From: an uncultured Corynebacterium sp.
GTDB lineage: Bacteria > Actinomycetota > Actinomycetes > Mycobacteriales > Mycobacteriaceae
NCBI RefSeq assembly: GCF_946223165.1
Contig: NZ_CAMIBP010000003.1
Location: forward strand, 74,342-138,341
Length of the DNA stretch: 64,000 nucleotides
Reading direction: 5' to 3'
Part shown: one piece after another, positions 1 through 8,558 of the stretch
Position numbering within the stretch: the first letter of the stretch is position 1
How the letters are laid out: every line of letters starts with the position of its first letter
Position numbers and translations under genes: made by a program
Notes under the pieces: model-generated
Database searches by the model: none
What the model saw: only the letters and a program-made list of their open reading frames with translations
Told to the model about the DNA's origin: nothing

Positions 1-207
1 GACGAGCAGCGAGCCGCCCACCATCTCGCAAATGGCGCACAGCCACGCCGACGCGGTGGGCTGCGGCACGCCCCACGCGGCGAATTGATCCGTCGTGGCC
101 TGCATGCCCGTGAAAAACACCTTGTCCACGCCGTGCGCGACGAACACCACGCCCAACACGACGCGGAAGATCAGCAAGGCGGCATCGCGAACAGCGGGTC
201 TATCCAT
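1..207 (-). CDS. DoxX family membrane protein (partial, N-terminal part)
   Basis: The reading frame starts with ATG at 207 and runs off the window edge, so only the first 69 residues are visible. They contain the DoxX-like first membrane segment (LLIFRVVLGVVFVAHGVDKV) and a second helix starting near AWLCAICEMVGGSLL. DoxX proteins are four-helix membrane proteins; some act with superoxide dismutase and thiol systems, others have no known role. The gene is divergent from the alkylation-repair gene at 303. The family is fairly clear, the function is not. Confidence 0.7.
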   Translation of the reverse strand, partial: MDRPAVRDAALLIFRVVLGVVFVAHGVDKVFFTGMQATTDQFAAWGVPQPTASAWLCAICEMVGGSLLV

Positions 208-302
208 GGTGATTAGACTACCTGTAGACGCATCGTTCTCAGACACCCACGCTCGGGCCAGCGCGTCTGGCGCGCCGAACGCTCACGCACCAGGGAGGCT
301 CC

Positions 303-1445
303 ATGGACCGCACGTACTTCACCACGGTCGACACCCCGATTGGCCCGCTCACCCTTGTCGCCAACGACACCGAGCTCGTCCGGGTCATCTTCGAGGACGG
401 CGATCTGCCCGAGGGCACCGTGGGCATCCGCACCCCGCTTCTTGCGGAGGCCGCACGCCAGCTCGAGGACTATTTCGCGGGCACTCGTACCACGTTCGAT
501 CTCCCGCTCGCCCGCCTCAACTCGGGTTTCTTCGGCACCGCCCGGGCCGCGCTCGAACACATCCCGTACGGCGAGCAGTGGACCTATGCCCAGCTTGCCG
601 ATGCCGCCGGCAACCCCCGCGCCGTGCGCCCCGCCGGCAGCGCGTGCGCCACAAACCCCTTCCCAGTCATCGTCCCGTGCCACCGGGTGATTCGTTCCGA
701 CGGCAATATGGGCGCCTACCTCGGCGGCGAGGTCGCCAAACGCTGGCTGCTGGACTTCGAGGCACGCAACAGTGGGAACCTTTCGCCCCAGTCCACGGTC
801 CAACGCGGCATGACTGATTGCAACGATTCCACGTCCGTTACTACTAACCAGACTGCCACGGGGCTCATCCTGTGCGAGGACGGTCTAGCTCGTCCCGCGT
901 GGGCCGCACGGGACGAACTCATGCGGCATTATTACGACACCGAATGGGGCATGCCTGTCCGCACCGAGCAGGGCGTCTATGAACGCCTGTGCCTCGAGGT
1001 TTTCCAAGCGGGCCTGTCCTGGGCCACGGTCCTGCGTAAGCGGGACAATTTCCGCTCCGCGTTCGCAGGGTTCGACCCGGATATCGTCGCCGGCTTCGAC
1101 GACACCAAGGTCGACGAGCTCATGGGTGATGCGGGCATCATCCGCAACCGCCGCAAAATCCTGGCCGTCATCACCAATGCCCGCGCCACGGTGGCGCTGC
1201 GCCCCGCAGGCGGGCTTGCCCAGCTCGTGTGGTCGTTCAAGCCGGAGTCCACTCCCGAGCCGCGCTCGCTGGAGGAGATTCCCTCGACGTCGCCGGAGTC
1301 CACGGCGCTAGCCGAGGCGCTGAAGAAGGCAGGTTTCAGCTTCGTGGGCCCCACCACCGTCTTCGCGCTCATGGAGGCCATCGGCATCGTGGATACCCAT
1401 CTTGTGGGCTCTCACCGCCGCGGCTCGTCTGGGGTCTGGGCCTAG
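303..1445 (+). CDS. Fusion of O6-methylguanine-DNA methyltransferase (Ogt) and 3-methyladenine DNA glycosylase I (Tag)
   Basis: One 380-residue frame encodes two alkylation-repair enzymes. Residues about 1-165 are an Ogt/MGMT domain with the acceptor-cysteine motif PCHRV (Cys126), which takes the methyl group from O6-methylguanine. After a Ser/Thr/Asn-rich linker of about 20 residues, residues about 186-380 form a Tag domain (YYDTEWG, QAGLSW, GIIRNRRKI, FVGPTT) that excises 3-methyladenine. No ribosome-binding site or convincing internal start separates the halves, so a real fusion is likely. The E. coli Tag zinc ligands Cys4, His17, His175 and Cys179 are only partly kept: a Cys is present at 191 and a His in DTHLVG, but Tyr replaces His17 and Ser replaces Cys179. 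The ATG at 303 is used because it begins the conserved Ogt start. Confidence 0.88.
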   Translation: MDRTYFTTVDTPIGPLTLVANDTELVRVIFEDGDLPEGTVGIRTPLLAEAARQLEDYFAGTRTTFDLPLARLNSGFFGTARAALEHIPYGEQWTYAQLADAAGNPRAVRPAGSACATNPFPVIVPCHRVIRSDGNMGAYLGGEVAKRWLLDFEARNSGNLSPQSTVQRGMTDCNDSTSVTTNQTATGLILCEDGLARPAWAARDELMRHYYDTEWGMPVRTEQGVYERLCLEVFQAGLSWATVLRKRDNFRSAFAGFDPDIVAGFDDTKVDELMGDAGIIRNRRKILAVITNARATVALRPAGGLAQLVWSFKPESTPEPRSLEEIPSTSPESTALAEALKKAGFSFVGPTTVFALMEAIGIVDTHLVGSHRRGSSGVWA

Positions 1446-1499
1446 CGCTTAAGCCCAGCGCCTAGCAGGCTCGGCGGGGCTTAGCCAACGCAGCGGGCC

Positions 1500-2720
1500 C
1501 TAGCCGACGCGGCGAGCGGAGAGATCGTCGCGCAGCTCGCGACGGTTAACCACGAGGTCGTCCAGCTCGTCGCCGTCGTACACCGGCAGGAAGTCAAAAT
1601 CGGGGCTCTCGTCGTCCGCTTCGAGCACCACGGCGCCAGGACGGCGCAGATTGCGCGGAATGGCCAGCTCCTCATCGTGTGCATTACGCACGCCCAGGCG
1701 GGCGCGGCGCAGCTGTGCCACGCGACGGCGATGCAGATCGTGCTCTGCCACGGTCTGATTGCGCAGCGCAATGAGGTAGATAATGGTGGCCGCGCCCACG
1801 ACGGCGGCGACGGTCCAGGTCCACCCGCCGACGACGATTCCGAGGGCGACGGTCGCAACAACGGCAACGGCCAGACCGATGAGGGTGCGCTGCCGGCGCT
1901 GGTAGCGGGTGGCGCGGGCGTTCTTCTCCGCCACCGGATCCCAACCGCCACGGCCGAGGCGACGCTGCGCGAAGGCGACTTCTTCCTCGGACAACTCCGA
2001 GTCGTCGGACGTGCCAGCGGCACCGGCAGCGCTCGCCGACGCCTGCGCATCCCCCTCGCCGGCGCTGTCAGCGCCCTCCGTCTCTTCCACGTCGTCCGTC
2101 TCGGCTACCGGATCCACCGCGCCCGGGTACAGTACATCGACCGGCGAGGTAAAGGACTCGTCCCACGGGTAGGACTCCTCCGCGGGCTCAGCCACCGGGC
2201 TGGTGAAAACCTCGACGGAATCCGCCACTGCCTCGAGTTCCGCGGCAGGCTCGTCCTCGAGCAGCAGCTCATCGTCTCCGTCGTAATCCTCTGAGTGCGC
2301 GTCATCGCGCACATCGGCGCGCGCGTCGGTGCTGACGTCTGCGCCGTCATCCGCATCGACTTCAACCACGAGGTCACCATCGAGAACGGCATCGGTGGCG
2401 GCCTCAGCCTGCGCGTTGTCTGCAACGCCGGCAGCGGCGGCATCGGATGCGTCCGCAGCGGCGTATTCGGCCTCGACCACCTCAAAGTCGTCCGCATCGT
2501 ATGCGGCCGCGTCGTCGTAGGCGGAGCGGTGGACATCGGCCGGCGCCAGGCGCGGGCGCTTAGCGCCCTGGATGGTGCCGGAATCTCCGTTGAACAGGAC
2601 GCGGGTGTCGTCGAAGCCCTCGCCCGTGTGCTTGACCGGGCGCTGCGAGCGCAGCAGCCACGGGGCGAGGACGAAGAGCCACACCACGATGATGATGACG
2701 ATGAGGGCACCAGTGGGCAC
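1500..2720 (-). CDS. glpR: Membrane receptor of the gephyrin-like division protein (GlpR-like)
   Basis: The frame is open further upstream, but the likely start is the GTG at 2720 (VPTGALIVIII), preceded by AGGAAGG; this gives about 406 residues. The protein has an N-terminal membrane helix, a long acidic Asp/Glu/Ala-rich region (about residues 60-250) and a second hydrophobic region of one or two helices (LIGLAVAVVATVALGIVV, then WTWTVAAVVGAATIIYLIAL), followed by a basic and then acidic tail. In C. glutamicum, GLPR is the membrane partner of the gephyrin-like protein Glp and links the divisome to polar growth. Here it lies two genes downstream of the glp homologue, as in that species. Identity rests on gene order and architecture, not on catalytic motifs. 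Confidence 0.72.
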   Translation of the reverse strand: MPTGALIVIIIVVWLFVLAPWLLRSQRPVKHTGEGFDDTRVLFNGDSGTIQGAKRPRLAPADVHRSAYDDAAAYDADDFEVVEAEYAAADASDAAAAGVADNAQAEAATDAVLDGDLVVEVDADDGADVSTDARADVRDDAHSEDYDGDDELLLEDEPAAELEAVADSVEVFTSPVAEPAEESYPWDESFTSPVDVLYPGAVDPVAETDDVEETEGADSAGEGDAQASASAAGAAGTSDDSELSEEEVAFAQRRLGRGGWDPVAEKNARATRYQRRQRTLIGLAVAVVATVALGIVVGGWTWTVAAVVGAATIIYLIALRNQTVAEHDLHRRRVAQLRRARLGVRNAHDEELAIPRNLRRPGAVVLEADDESPDFDFLPVYDGDELDDLVVNRRELRDDLSARRVG

Positions 2721-2807
2721 GATTGCACACCTTCCTGCCGCGTACGGCGTTGCCGGATACGTTTCCGCGTTGAACGGATGGGCGAAGCCATCGTACTTAG
2801 GCCACAG

Positions 2808-2835
2808 TGGCTCTTCCACGATGGCTCTTCCACGA
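2808..2835. repeat. Two-copy 14-bp tandem repeat upstream of glpR
   Basis: The unit TGGCTCTTCCACGA occurs twice head to tail in the gap between rimJ and glpR. It is noncoding in the chosen gene models and may be a recent slippage duplication. Confidence 0.8.
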
Positions 2836-2920
2836 TGGGCTGTGCGCCACAGTCTATCGGCGCATACAACACGGACTCGCCGCCACGCCGACGACACGCC
2901 GAAGTCGTGACGGCTGTGAC

Positions 2921-3631
2921 TTATGTGGTGGCGCCGCTCGCCCCGCCTGCGCGGAGCCTGCCGCTCGCAACCAGCCGCGCGACCGCGGAACTCGCGAAAT
3001 CATCGGCATTGAGTGCCACAAAATGATGATCCCGCCACTGACCATCGATGTGCAGGTTGCGGCGCAGGTAGCCCTCCTCGCGGAAACCGCAATGGAGTAA
3101 CACGCGGCCCGAGGCGGGATTGTCCGGCAGGTAGGTAGCCGTCACGCGGTGCATGCCCACGCGCGAGAATGCATGATCCACACCCAGGGCGCAGGCAGCC
3201 GTTGCCACGCCCGCACCGTGATACTGCGAAAAGACCCAATAACCAATCCAGCACTCGCGGATGGCGCCGTGCTGAATATTGCCCAGCGTCACTTGCCCAG
3301 CGAAATTCCCGTCGACCTCGATGGCGAGCGGAACCACCACGCCGTCCCGCGCGCTGGCACGCAGAAACCCGAAGTGATTCGACCATGCCGCTTTCGAGTG
3401 CGCGGCCTCCCAGCCCGCCGGCGCAGTGGGCTCCACCGGCCGCAGGTAGGGCTCATCAAGGAGCCGCATCTGCCGCCAGTCCTCGGCATCGGTGCGCGAC
3501 ATGGGACGCAGGCGCACCCGCTGGCCCGTCGAGGCGAGCGTGACGGCCACGGTCGCCTCGGGCCATCCGGGGTGCACACCATCGCGCGGGCCCGTAGCGG
3601 GCTTATCGCGTCGGCCAAACAAATGGAGCAT
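2921..3631 (-). CDS. rimJ: GNAT N-acetyltransferase, RimJ/RimL type
   Basis: This 236-residue protein has the RimJ/RimL layout: an N-terminal extension, the strand region RVRLRPMSRTDAEDW, the acetyl-CoA-binding region around YWVFSQYHGAGVATAA, and the C-terminal ASGRVLLHCGF.EEG signature. The family acetylates protein N-termini or small amines with acetyl-CoA; the substrate here is unknown. Its ATG (3629-3631) directly adjoins the stop codon of the upstream glp gene, so the two are co-transcribed. The location between glp and glpR matches the corynebacterial division locus, but a division role for RimJ is only guilt by association. Confidence 0.82.
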   Translation of the reverse strand: MLHLFGRRDKPATGPRDGVHPGWPEATVAVTLASTGQRVRLRPMSRTDAEDWRQMRLLDEPYLRPVEPTAPAGWEAAHSKAAWSNHFGFLRASARDGVVVPLAIEVDGNFAGQVTLGNIQHGAIRECWIGYWVFSQYHGAGVATAACALGVDHAFSRVGMHRVTATYLPDNPASGRVLLHCGFREEGYLRRNLHIDGQWRDHHFVALNADDFASSAVARLVASGRLRAGGASGATT

Positions 3632-4999
3632 CTACGCCTTCTGGGCCAGGTACAACACGTCCACGACGTCGCCCGGCCGGATATCCGTCGCATCCTCGGG
3701 AATGCGGATAAGGGCGTTGGCCTCGGACAGGCCCGCCAACAGGTGGGCGGGCGCTCCCGTGGCGCCGCCCATGCCCTCGACGAGGTAATCGGAGGTCTGC
3801 GCGTCGCGCATGAGGCGGGCGCGAATGTAGCCGCGGCGCCCCGGGCGGGACTCGATGTGGTTGAGAGCGCGGGCGCGGACGACGCGACGCGCGCCGGAAC
3901 GCTTGCCCAGGCCCAGACGAATGAGCGGGCGGATGAAGACCTCGAAGATCACCAGCGATGACACCGGGTTCGAGGGCAGCAGGAAGGTCGGAACGCGGGC
4001 CTCCCCCAACAGTCCGAAGCCCTGGACGGAACCAGGGTGCATGGCCACGCGGGTGGTATCAATGTCCCCCAGCTGTTCGAGGACCTCGCGGATCTCGCGG
4101 GAGCCCTCACCGCCCACGGCGCCCGAGATCACGAGGATCTCGCTGCGACTGAGGTGAGTTTCCACGATCTCGCGGATACGCCGCGGTTCACCCTCGGCAA
4201 TGCCAACGCGCTGCACATCGGCGCCGGCTTCCTTCGCCGCGGCGGCCAGGGAATAGGAATTCACATCGAACACCTGGCCCAGCCCGGGCTCGCGGTCGAT
4301 GTCAATGAGCTCCTTGCCGTACGACAGCACCGTCACCCGCGGGCGCGGGTACGCGAGGACCTTGGAGCGTCCGACGGCGGCCAACAGGCCGATATGCGCC
4401 GGGGTGAGGATGGCTCCTGCGCCCACAGCCACATCGCCCGGCTGAATGTCATCGCCAACGCTGCGGACGAAGTCGCCGGAGCGCACGGGACGGTGCGCCG
4501 TCACGCGCTTGCGGCCGCGGTCGGTCCACTCGAGCGGGAGGACGGCATCGGCCAGCGTCGGCAGCGGCGCGCCGGTATACACACGCACTGCCTGTTTAGG
4601 TTGCAGGCGCAGCGGCTGGCGAGAGCCCGCAGGTACCTCGCCCACGACGGGGAGGGAGCGCTCCGCGCCCTCGGCGGGTGCAGATGTTGCAGTAGCCCCA
4701 GATGCCCCAGACTGCACGGCATCGCCCGTGCCTTCGTCGGCGCTACCCGCGGCGGCAACGTCAGCAGTCCCCGCCTCAACGGTGACGCGACGGGCGCTCA
4801 GCCCCTTCTCGCCCCCGATATCCACGGCGCGCACGGCGTAGCCGTCAATGGCGGCCTGCGGGAATCCGGGCAGCGGCTGGTTGGCCTGCACCTCTTCAGC
4901 GCTCATGAGTCCCAGCGCGTTGGCGATCGCAATACGGACTGGCTCCGGGGTGACGGCCGCCTGAGTAATGAGATCTAACTGTTCCTCAACAGAGCGCAT
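3632..4999 (-). CDS. glp: Gephyrin/MoeA-like protein Glp (divisome component; possible molybdopterin molybdotransferase)
   Basis: The 455-residue product has the MoeA/gephyrin E-domain order: N-terminal PLPGFPQAAIDGYAVRA, a beta-rich insert (GEVPAGS, VYTGAPLP), the molybdopterin-binding core (VTVLSYGKELIDI, VISGAVGGEG, MHPGSVQGFGLLGE, FLLPSNPVSSLV) and a C-terminal beta-barrel (GYIRARL). An Ala/Gly-rich insert lies near residues 75-110. In C. glutamicum the MoeA paralogue in this context is Glp, which binds FtsZ and works with the membrane receptor GLPR. The order galU-glp-rimJ-glpR favours Glp over a housekeeping MoeA, and most other cofactor genes are absent here. The start ATG at 4999 is preceded by GGAGAGGAG. 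Confidence 0.83.
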   Translation of the reverse strand: MRSVEEQLDLITQAAVTPEPVRIAIANALGLMSAEEVQANQPLPGFPQAAIDGYAVRAVDIGGEKGLSARRVTVEAGTADVAAAGSADEGTGDAVQSGASGATATSAPAEGAERSLPVVGEVPAGSRQPLRLQPKQAVRVYTGAPLPTLADAVLPLEWTDRGRKRVTAHRPVRSGDFVRSVGDDIQPGDVAVGAGAILTPAHIGLLAAVGRSKVLAYPRPRVTVLSYGKELIDIDREPGLGQVFDVNSYSLAAAAKEAGADVQRVGIAEGEPRRIREIVETHLSRSEILVISGAVGGEGSREIREVLEQLGDIDTTRVAMHPGSVQGFGLLGEARVPTFLLPSNPVSSLVIFEVFIRPLIRLGLGKRSGARRVVRARALNHIESRPGRRGYIRARLMRDAQTSDYLVEGMGGATGAPAHLLAGLSEANALIRIPEDATDIRPGDVVDVLYLAQKA

Positions 5000-5067
5000 G
5001 GGTCTCCTCTCCTCGACTTCCTCGGGGCGCTGCCTCGTGGTGGGCGGGGCCGGCGCCGGGGCGCGGG

Positions 5068-5988
5068 CTAGCCGCGTTCCTGCTCGTACTCGGCAATGAT
5101 CTGCTTGAGCTGCTTGTACAAGGCCGGGCCGTACTTCTCATCATGCAGGCCAAAGTCAACACATGCAGGAATATACCCGCCCGGGTTGCCCAGATCGTGG
5201 CGTTTGCCTCGATGGATGACAACGTGGACCGGGTGTCCCTCCTGGATGAGCAGCTCGATGGCGTCGGTGAGCTGCAGCTCTCCGCCCTTTCCCGGGGTGA
5301 TGCGGCGCAGCGCGTCGAAGATGGCGCGGTCAAGCAGGTAGCGGCCGGTGGCTACCAGGTTGGACGGTGCGTCCTCCGGCTCCGGCTTTTCGACCATGCC
5401 GACGACCTTCTTAACTCGCTCGTCATCCGTGTCAACGACGTCGAAAACGCCGTAATTAAAGGTCTGCTCGCGGGGAACCTCGACGGCGAGCAGCACGGAG
5501 CCGCCCTTCTCCGAGCGCACGCGGGCCATCTCCTCCACTGCCGTGTTCGGAAGAACGATATCGTCCGGAAGCATAACCGCAAAGAATTCCTCGTCGTCGC
5601 TCAGCACGGACTCGGCAAGGCCAACGGCGTGGCCCAGGCCAAGAGGGTGCTCCTGCGGGACGGAGATAGGGTGGATGAGCTGCGCGGCGCGCTCTACCTT
5701 TTCCGCCTGGGAGTCCTTACCGCGGGCGCGCAGCGTGGCGGCCAGCTCCGGAAAATCCTCGAAGTGGCGCATGACCTCTTGCTTATTGGGGGAGGTAATA
5801 ATCGCCAGCTTCTCGGCGCCGACGGAAGCAGCTTCCTCGGCGATAAGCTCGATACCCGGGGTATCAACAACAGGAAGTAGTTCTTTGGGCACCGTTTTCG
5901 TGGCGGGGAGGAACCGAGTTCCCATGCCAGCGGCCGGGACGACAACAGTCTTCATGCCCAGCGGAGCCTCGTCGCGTTCAATAGCCAT
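5068..5988 (-). CDS. galU: UTP-glucose-1-phosphate uridylyltransferase
   Basis: GalU joins UTP and glucose-1-phosphate to give UDP-glucose, a precursor for galactan, trehalose and glycogen-type polymers in actinobacteria. The 306-residue protein has the nucleotidyltransferase start VVVPAAGMGTRFLPATK, VPKELLPVVDTP, IIEE-like LIAEEAASVGAEK, and the GalU signatures LGLGHAVGLAE, GVFDVVDT and GGEIQLTDAI-like GGELQLTDAIELL. An alternative start at 5955 (MKTVVVPAAG) would remove a short N-terminal tail. It is the first gene of the leftward galU-glp-rimJ-glpR run and is divergent from the cyclo-ligase gene. Confidence 0.95.
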   Translation of the reverse strand: MAIERDEAPLGMKTVVVPAAGMGTRFLPATKTVPKELLPVVDTPGIELIAEEAASVGAEKLAIITSPNKQEVMRHFEDFPELAATLRARGKDSQAEKVERAAQLIHPISVPQEHPLGLGHAVGLAESVLSDDEEFFAVMLPDDIVLPNTAVEEMARVRSEKGGSVLLAVEVPREQTFNYGVFDVVDTDDERVKKVVGMVEKPEPEDAPSNLVATGRYLLDRAIFDALRRITPGKGGELQLTDAIELLIQEGHPVHVVIHRGKRHDLGNPGGYIPACVDFGLHDEKYGPALYKQLKQIIAEYEQERG

Positions 5989-6020
5989 AAGGGCCAGCCT
6001 ACCTTCTAGCCCTTCAGTCC

Positions 6021-6668
6021 TTGGTAACTACTACTGTGGTTTCTGTGACTAACCACCGGACTCACCGCCGCCAGACGAACGAGCTACCACATCTCTCCAA
6101 GCCGCAACTGCGGGCCCAACTCACTGCCGCACGCGCGGCGCTGAGCCCCGCGGAACGCAGCGCGGCCCACGACACCCTCACCCAGCACGCGGTCGTGCTC
6201 GCCGACGGCCTGCGCGTGGCGGCCTACGCTCCTTTCGGCTCCGAGCCCGGCGGCCCCGGCTTCGTTGCCACGCTTGCCGATGCCGCCAGCGAACTGTGGC
6301 TGCCCATCTCCGGCCCCCAGGGCCAGCTGGAGTGGGCGCAGTACACCGGCCCCGACGCCGTCGCGCCCGGCGCGCTGGGCATCATCGAACCGGCAGGGCC
6401 CCGCCGGGATTCCGGGCTCTTAAGCGAGCTCGACCTCATCCTGGTCCCGGCGCTAGGCGTCAACAGTGAGGGGTACCGCCTCGGCAAGGGCGCGGGCTAC
6501 TACGACCGGGCTCTTGCCGGCGTCACCACTCGCACCATCGTCGTCCTCTACGACAATGAAGTCCACGAGGACATCCCCGCCGAACCACACGATGTTCCCG
6601 TCACCGCCATGCTCACCCCGTCGGGAGTGCAACCTTTTCCATTGGGAGACGGTCTAAAGAAGGCATGA
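6021..6668 (+). CDS. 5-formyltetrahydrofolate cyclo-ligase
   Basis: The product matches the 5-FTHF cyclo-ligase family, which uses ATP to convert 5-formyl-THF to 5,10-methenyl-THF and so recycles a storage form of folate. The visible signatures are SKPQLRAQLTAAR near the start, LWLPISGPQGQLEW, and the ATP/folate-site motif VPALGVNSEGYRLGKGAGYYDR near residue 150. The longest frame begins at a TTG; GTG codons at 6036 and 6045 are plausible alternative starts, and the true start may be on a leaderless message. It overlaps the next gene by ATGA. Confidence 0.9.
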   Translation: MVTTTVVSVTNHRTHRRQTNELPHLSKPQLRAQLTAARAALSPAERSAAHDTLTQHAVVLADGLRVAAYAPFGSEPGGPGFVATLADAASELWLPISGPQGQLEWAQYTGPDAVAPGALGIIEPAGPRRDSGLLSELDLILVPALGVNSEGYRLGKGAGYYDRALAGVTTRTIVVLYDNEVHEDIPAEPHDVPVTAMLTPSGVQPFPLGDGLKKA

Positions 6669-7555
6669 CGCCTTCGAGGATCTCTCGCCCACTCCGTTTA
6701 CCCGCCGCTGCCCGCCGCCCAGCTGCCACTACTCCGCGCCGCTCGCAGGGCCCGTTCGCCGCACTCCTGCGGCCGGGGCGCGCCCGCACCGTCGCGGTCC
6801 GTCGACTGCTCGCAGTCGGCCTGGTCATCGCAGCGCTGTGCAACGCGGCAGTATCGCTGCGTGCCCAGCCCGAGGTCGCCGTCTTCGCCGCCGATGTCGT
6901 CCCCGGGCAAATCCTTTCCGCCAGCGACATCACGGTCGCCCGCCTGCCCGCGGACTCCATTCCCGCGTCCGCGTTGGATAGCGTCCCAGAGGGTTCCGTC
7001 GTCGTCGCTGCGGCGGGCGCCGGTGAGGTTGTGACGAGCACGCGCCTCCTGGGCCCCGAACTCACAGCCTCGTTTGGCTTTTCCCAGGGCGTCGATGGCG
7101 ATCCCGGGCCAATAGTGAGTGATTCCACAGAAGAAAACTTTGGGACCACATGGCACATGGTGCCCCTCCCCTTAGCGGAACCCGATGTCATTACGCTGCT
7201 CCATCATGGCGACGAGGTGAGCATCATTACTGCGGCGGACAGTGCCCGCACTGGGGGTGGCGATCCTGGCAGCGATGCGGGCCCTTCATCCGAACGCGAC
7301 TCGGGTGACGACGTGACAGCCGAATCGGCCGGTGAACTCGTCGCCGCAGGTGGAAGGGTCATTAGTACCGCGCTCCCCCAGGGTGAAAGTAGAGCCGGCA
7401 GGCCCGGCACCATCCTCGTGGGACTACCCGCAGCGGAAGCACAAAAAGTTGCAGCCCTTTCGCTGACGCGTCCACTAACCGTCGTCCTGACGGGCCCCCG
7501 CGCCGCCCCACACCACCCCCGAAACTCCACTCAAGCTCCCATCAAGAACGAATAA
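6665..7555 (+). CDS. SAF-domain secreted/membrane-anchored protein (CpaB/RcpC-like)
   Basis: This 296-residue protein has a basic N-terminus and one membrane segment (RRLLAVGLVIAALCNAAVSL, about residues 56-75). A SAF domain follows (VFAADVVPGQILSASDITVARLPAD), the fold found in CpaB/RcpC of Flp pilus systems and in antifreeze-like proteins. The middle contains a Gly/Asp/Ser-rich linker, and the C-terminus (RPGTILVGLPAAEAQKVAAL) resembles the second CpaB-like module. No pilus genes are present in the window, so a pilus role is not supported. The start overlaps the cyclo-ligase stop by four bases, indicating translational coupling. Confidence 0.75.
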   Translation: MTPSRISRPLRLPAAARRPAATTPRRSQGPFAALLRPGRARTVAVRRLLAVGLVIAALCNAAVSLRAQPEVAVFAADVVPGQILSASDITVARLPADSIPASALDSVPEGSVVVAAAGAGEVVTSTRLLGPELTASFGFSQGVDGDPGPIVSDSTEENFGTTWHMVPLPLAEPDVITLLHHGDEVSIITAADSARTGGGDPGSDAGPSSERDSGDDVTAESAGELVAAGGRVISTALPQGESRAGRPGTILVGLPAAEAQKVAALSLTRPLTVVLTGPRAAPHHPRNSTQAPIKNE

Positions 7556-7722
7556 ACTGCCGATCACGAAATGCTATCGGCGCTCGCCCAGATGCGACAC
7601 ACGGGATCACTGGTGTGGCAAGAATCCACGCAAGAAACTAAAGTCTCGTTTCAGTTATTGACGTTATTCCCCGGTCCAATGCTCGCATCAGGTTCCGGGA
7701 GTTTTATGAAAGGACCCCCCAC

Positions 7723-8154
7723 ATGCTACAGGGCTTCAAGGAATTCATTCTGCGCGGCAACGTGATCGAGCTGGCTACCGCCGTCATCATCGGTTCCGCC
7801 TTCACCGCTATCGTGACCGCCATCTCCGACTCCTTCATCAGCCCGCTCATCGCCCTCTTCGGTGGTGCCAATGTTAACGGCTTCGCCTACACCCTGCGCG
7901 AGGGCAACGAGGCCACCACCATGGACTTCGGCGCGATCATCACCGCCATCATTAACTTCCTCATCGTCGCCGCCGTCGTATACTTCATCATCATCATGCC
8001 GATGAACAAGTACAACGAGATGGTTGCTCGTCGCAAGGGCATCGACACCGACCCCGAGGTCCCGGCCCCGACCGCAGAGGAGCTCCTCGTTGAGATCCGC
8101 GACCTGCTCGAGAAGCAGAACGGTTCCGCTTCCACCGGTAACCACTCCGTGTAA
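7723..8154 (+). CDS. mscL: Large-conductance mechanosensitive channel MscL
   Basis: MscL is a pentameric inner-membrane channel that opens under membrane tension to release solutes during hypo-osmotic shock. The 143-residue length fits the family. The first helix shows the diagnostic FILRGNVIELATAVIIGSAF, the second helix is AIITAIINFLIVAAVVYFII, and a charged C-terminal bundle follows. A GAAAGGA ribosome-binding site lies before the ATG. The neighbourhood mscL-moaB-pepD-mprBA is conserved with M. tuberculosis Rv0985c-Rv0981. Confidence 0.96.
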   Translation: MLQGFKEFILRGNVIELATAVIIGSAFTAIVTAISDSFISPLIALFGGANVNGFAYTLREGNEATTMDFGAIITAIINFLIVAAVVYFIIIMPMNKYNEMVARRKGIDTDPEVPAPTAEELLVEIRDLLEKQNGSASTGNHSV

Positions 8155-8191
8155 GCACACCCGCCGCGTCTACGCGCCGCGGCACCGCGCA

Positions 8192-8227
8192 GAAGAGGGC
8201 GGGCACCATTCGGTGCCCGCCCTCTTC
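8192..8227 (+). terminator. Strong hairpin terminator after mscL
   Basis: A perfect 16-bp stem (GAAGAGGGCGGGCACC with its complement) closes on a 4-nt loop 38 nt after the mscL stop. No long T run follows, so termination would rely on stem strength, as often in high-GC actinobacteria. Confidence 0.85.
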
Positions 8228-8319
8228 GTCATTGTGTATAAGAGCCGTGGCGATAGTTCCGTGACGCCAGAGATCTATGGCCATCACACTGATTTCACGC
8301 CACCCGATACCGAAGCCGC

Positions 8320-8547
8320 CTACACCTCGCCGCCGTAATGCGGCGGCTGCTGCTCCCGATAGAACTGCTCCCCCGTGCCGGAGCCGCCCTCGTCCGCCTC
8401 GCCCTCGGCACCATCAGGATCGAGCTGCACGATGCGCTCGCCATCGTCACCGAATGCGGACTGGAACGGGGGACGATCCGCGGTGCGGTCATAATCGACG
8501 GCATCGGAAAGCCGTTGCGCACGGCGCCGTTTGCGGGGTGCTGTCAC
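8320..8547 (-). CDS. Small conserved-looking hypothetical protein
   Basis: A 75-residue acidic protein starts with GTG at 8547, 9 nt after the stop of the MoaB-like gene region and preceded by a strong AGGGAGG site. It has a basic N-terminus (APRKRRRAQRLSDAVDYD), a Pro/Asp-rich centre and the ending EQQPPHYGGEV. No membrane segment, signal peptide or known domain is visible. Good translation signals and coupling to the MoaB-like gene suggest it is real; the function is unknown. Confidence 0.6.
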   Translation of the reverse strand: MTAPRKRRRAQRLSDAVDYDRTADRPPFQSAFGDDGERIVQLDPDGAEGEADEGGSGTGEQFYREQQPPHYGGEV

Positions 8548-8558
8548 CGTGGGCCTCC

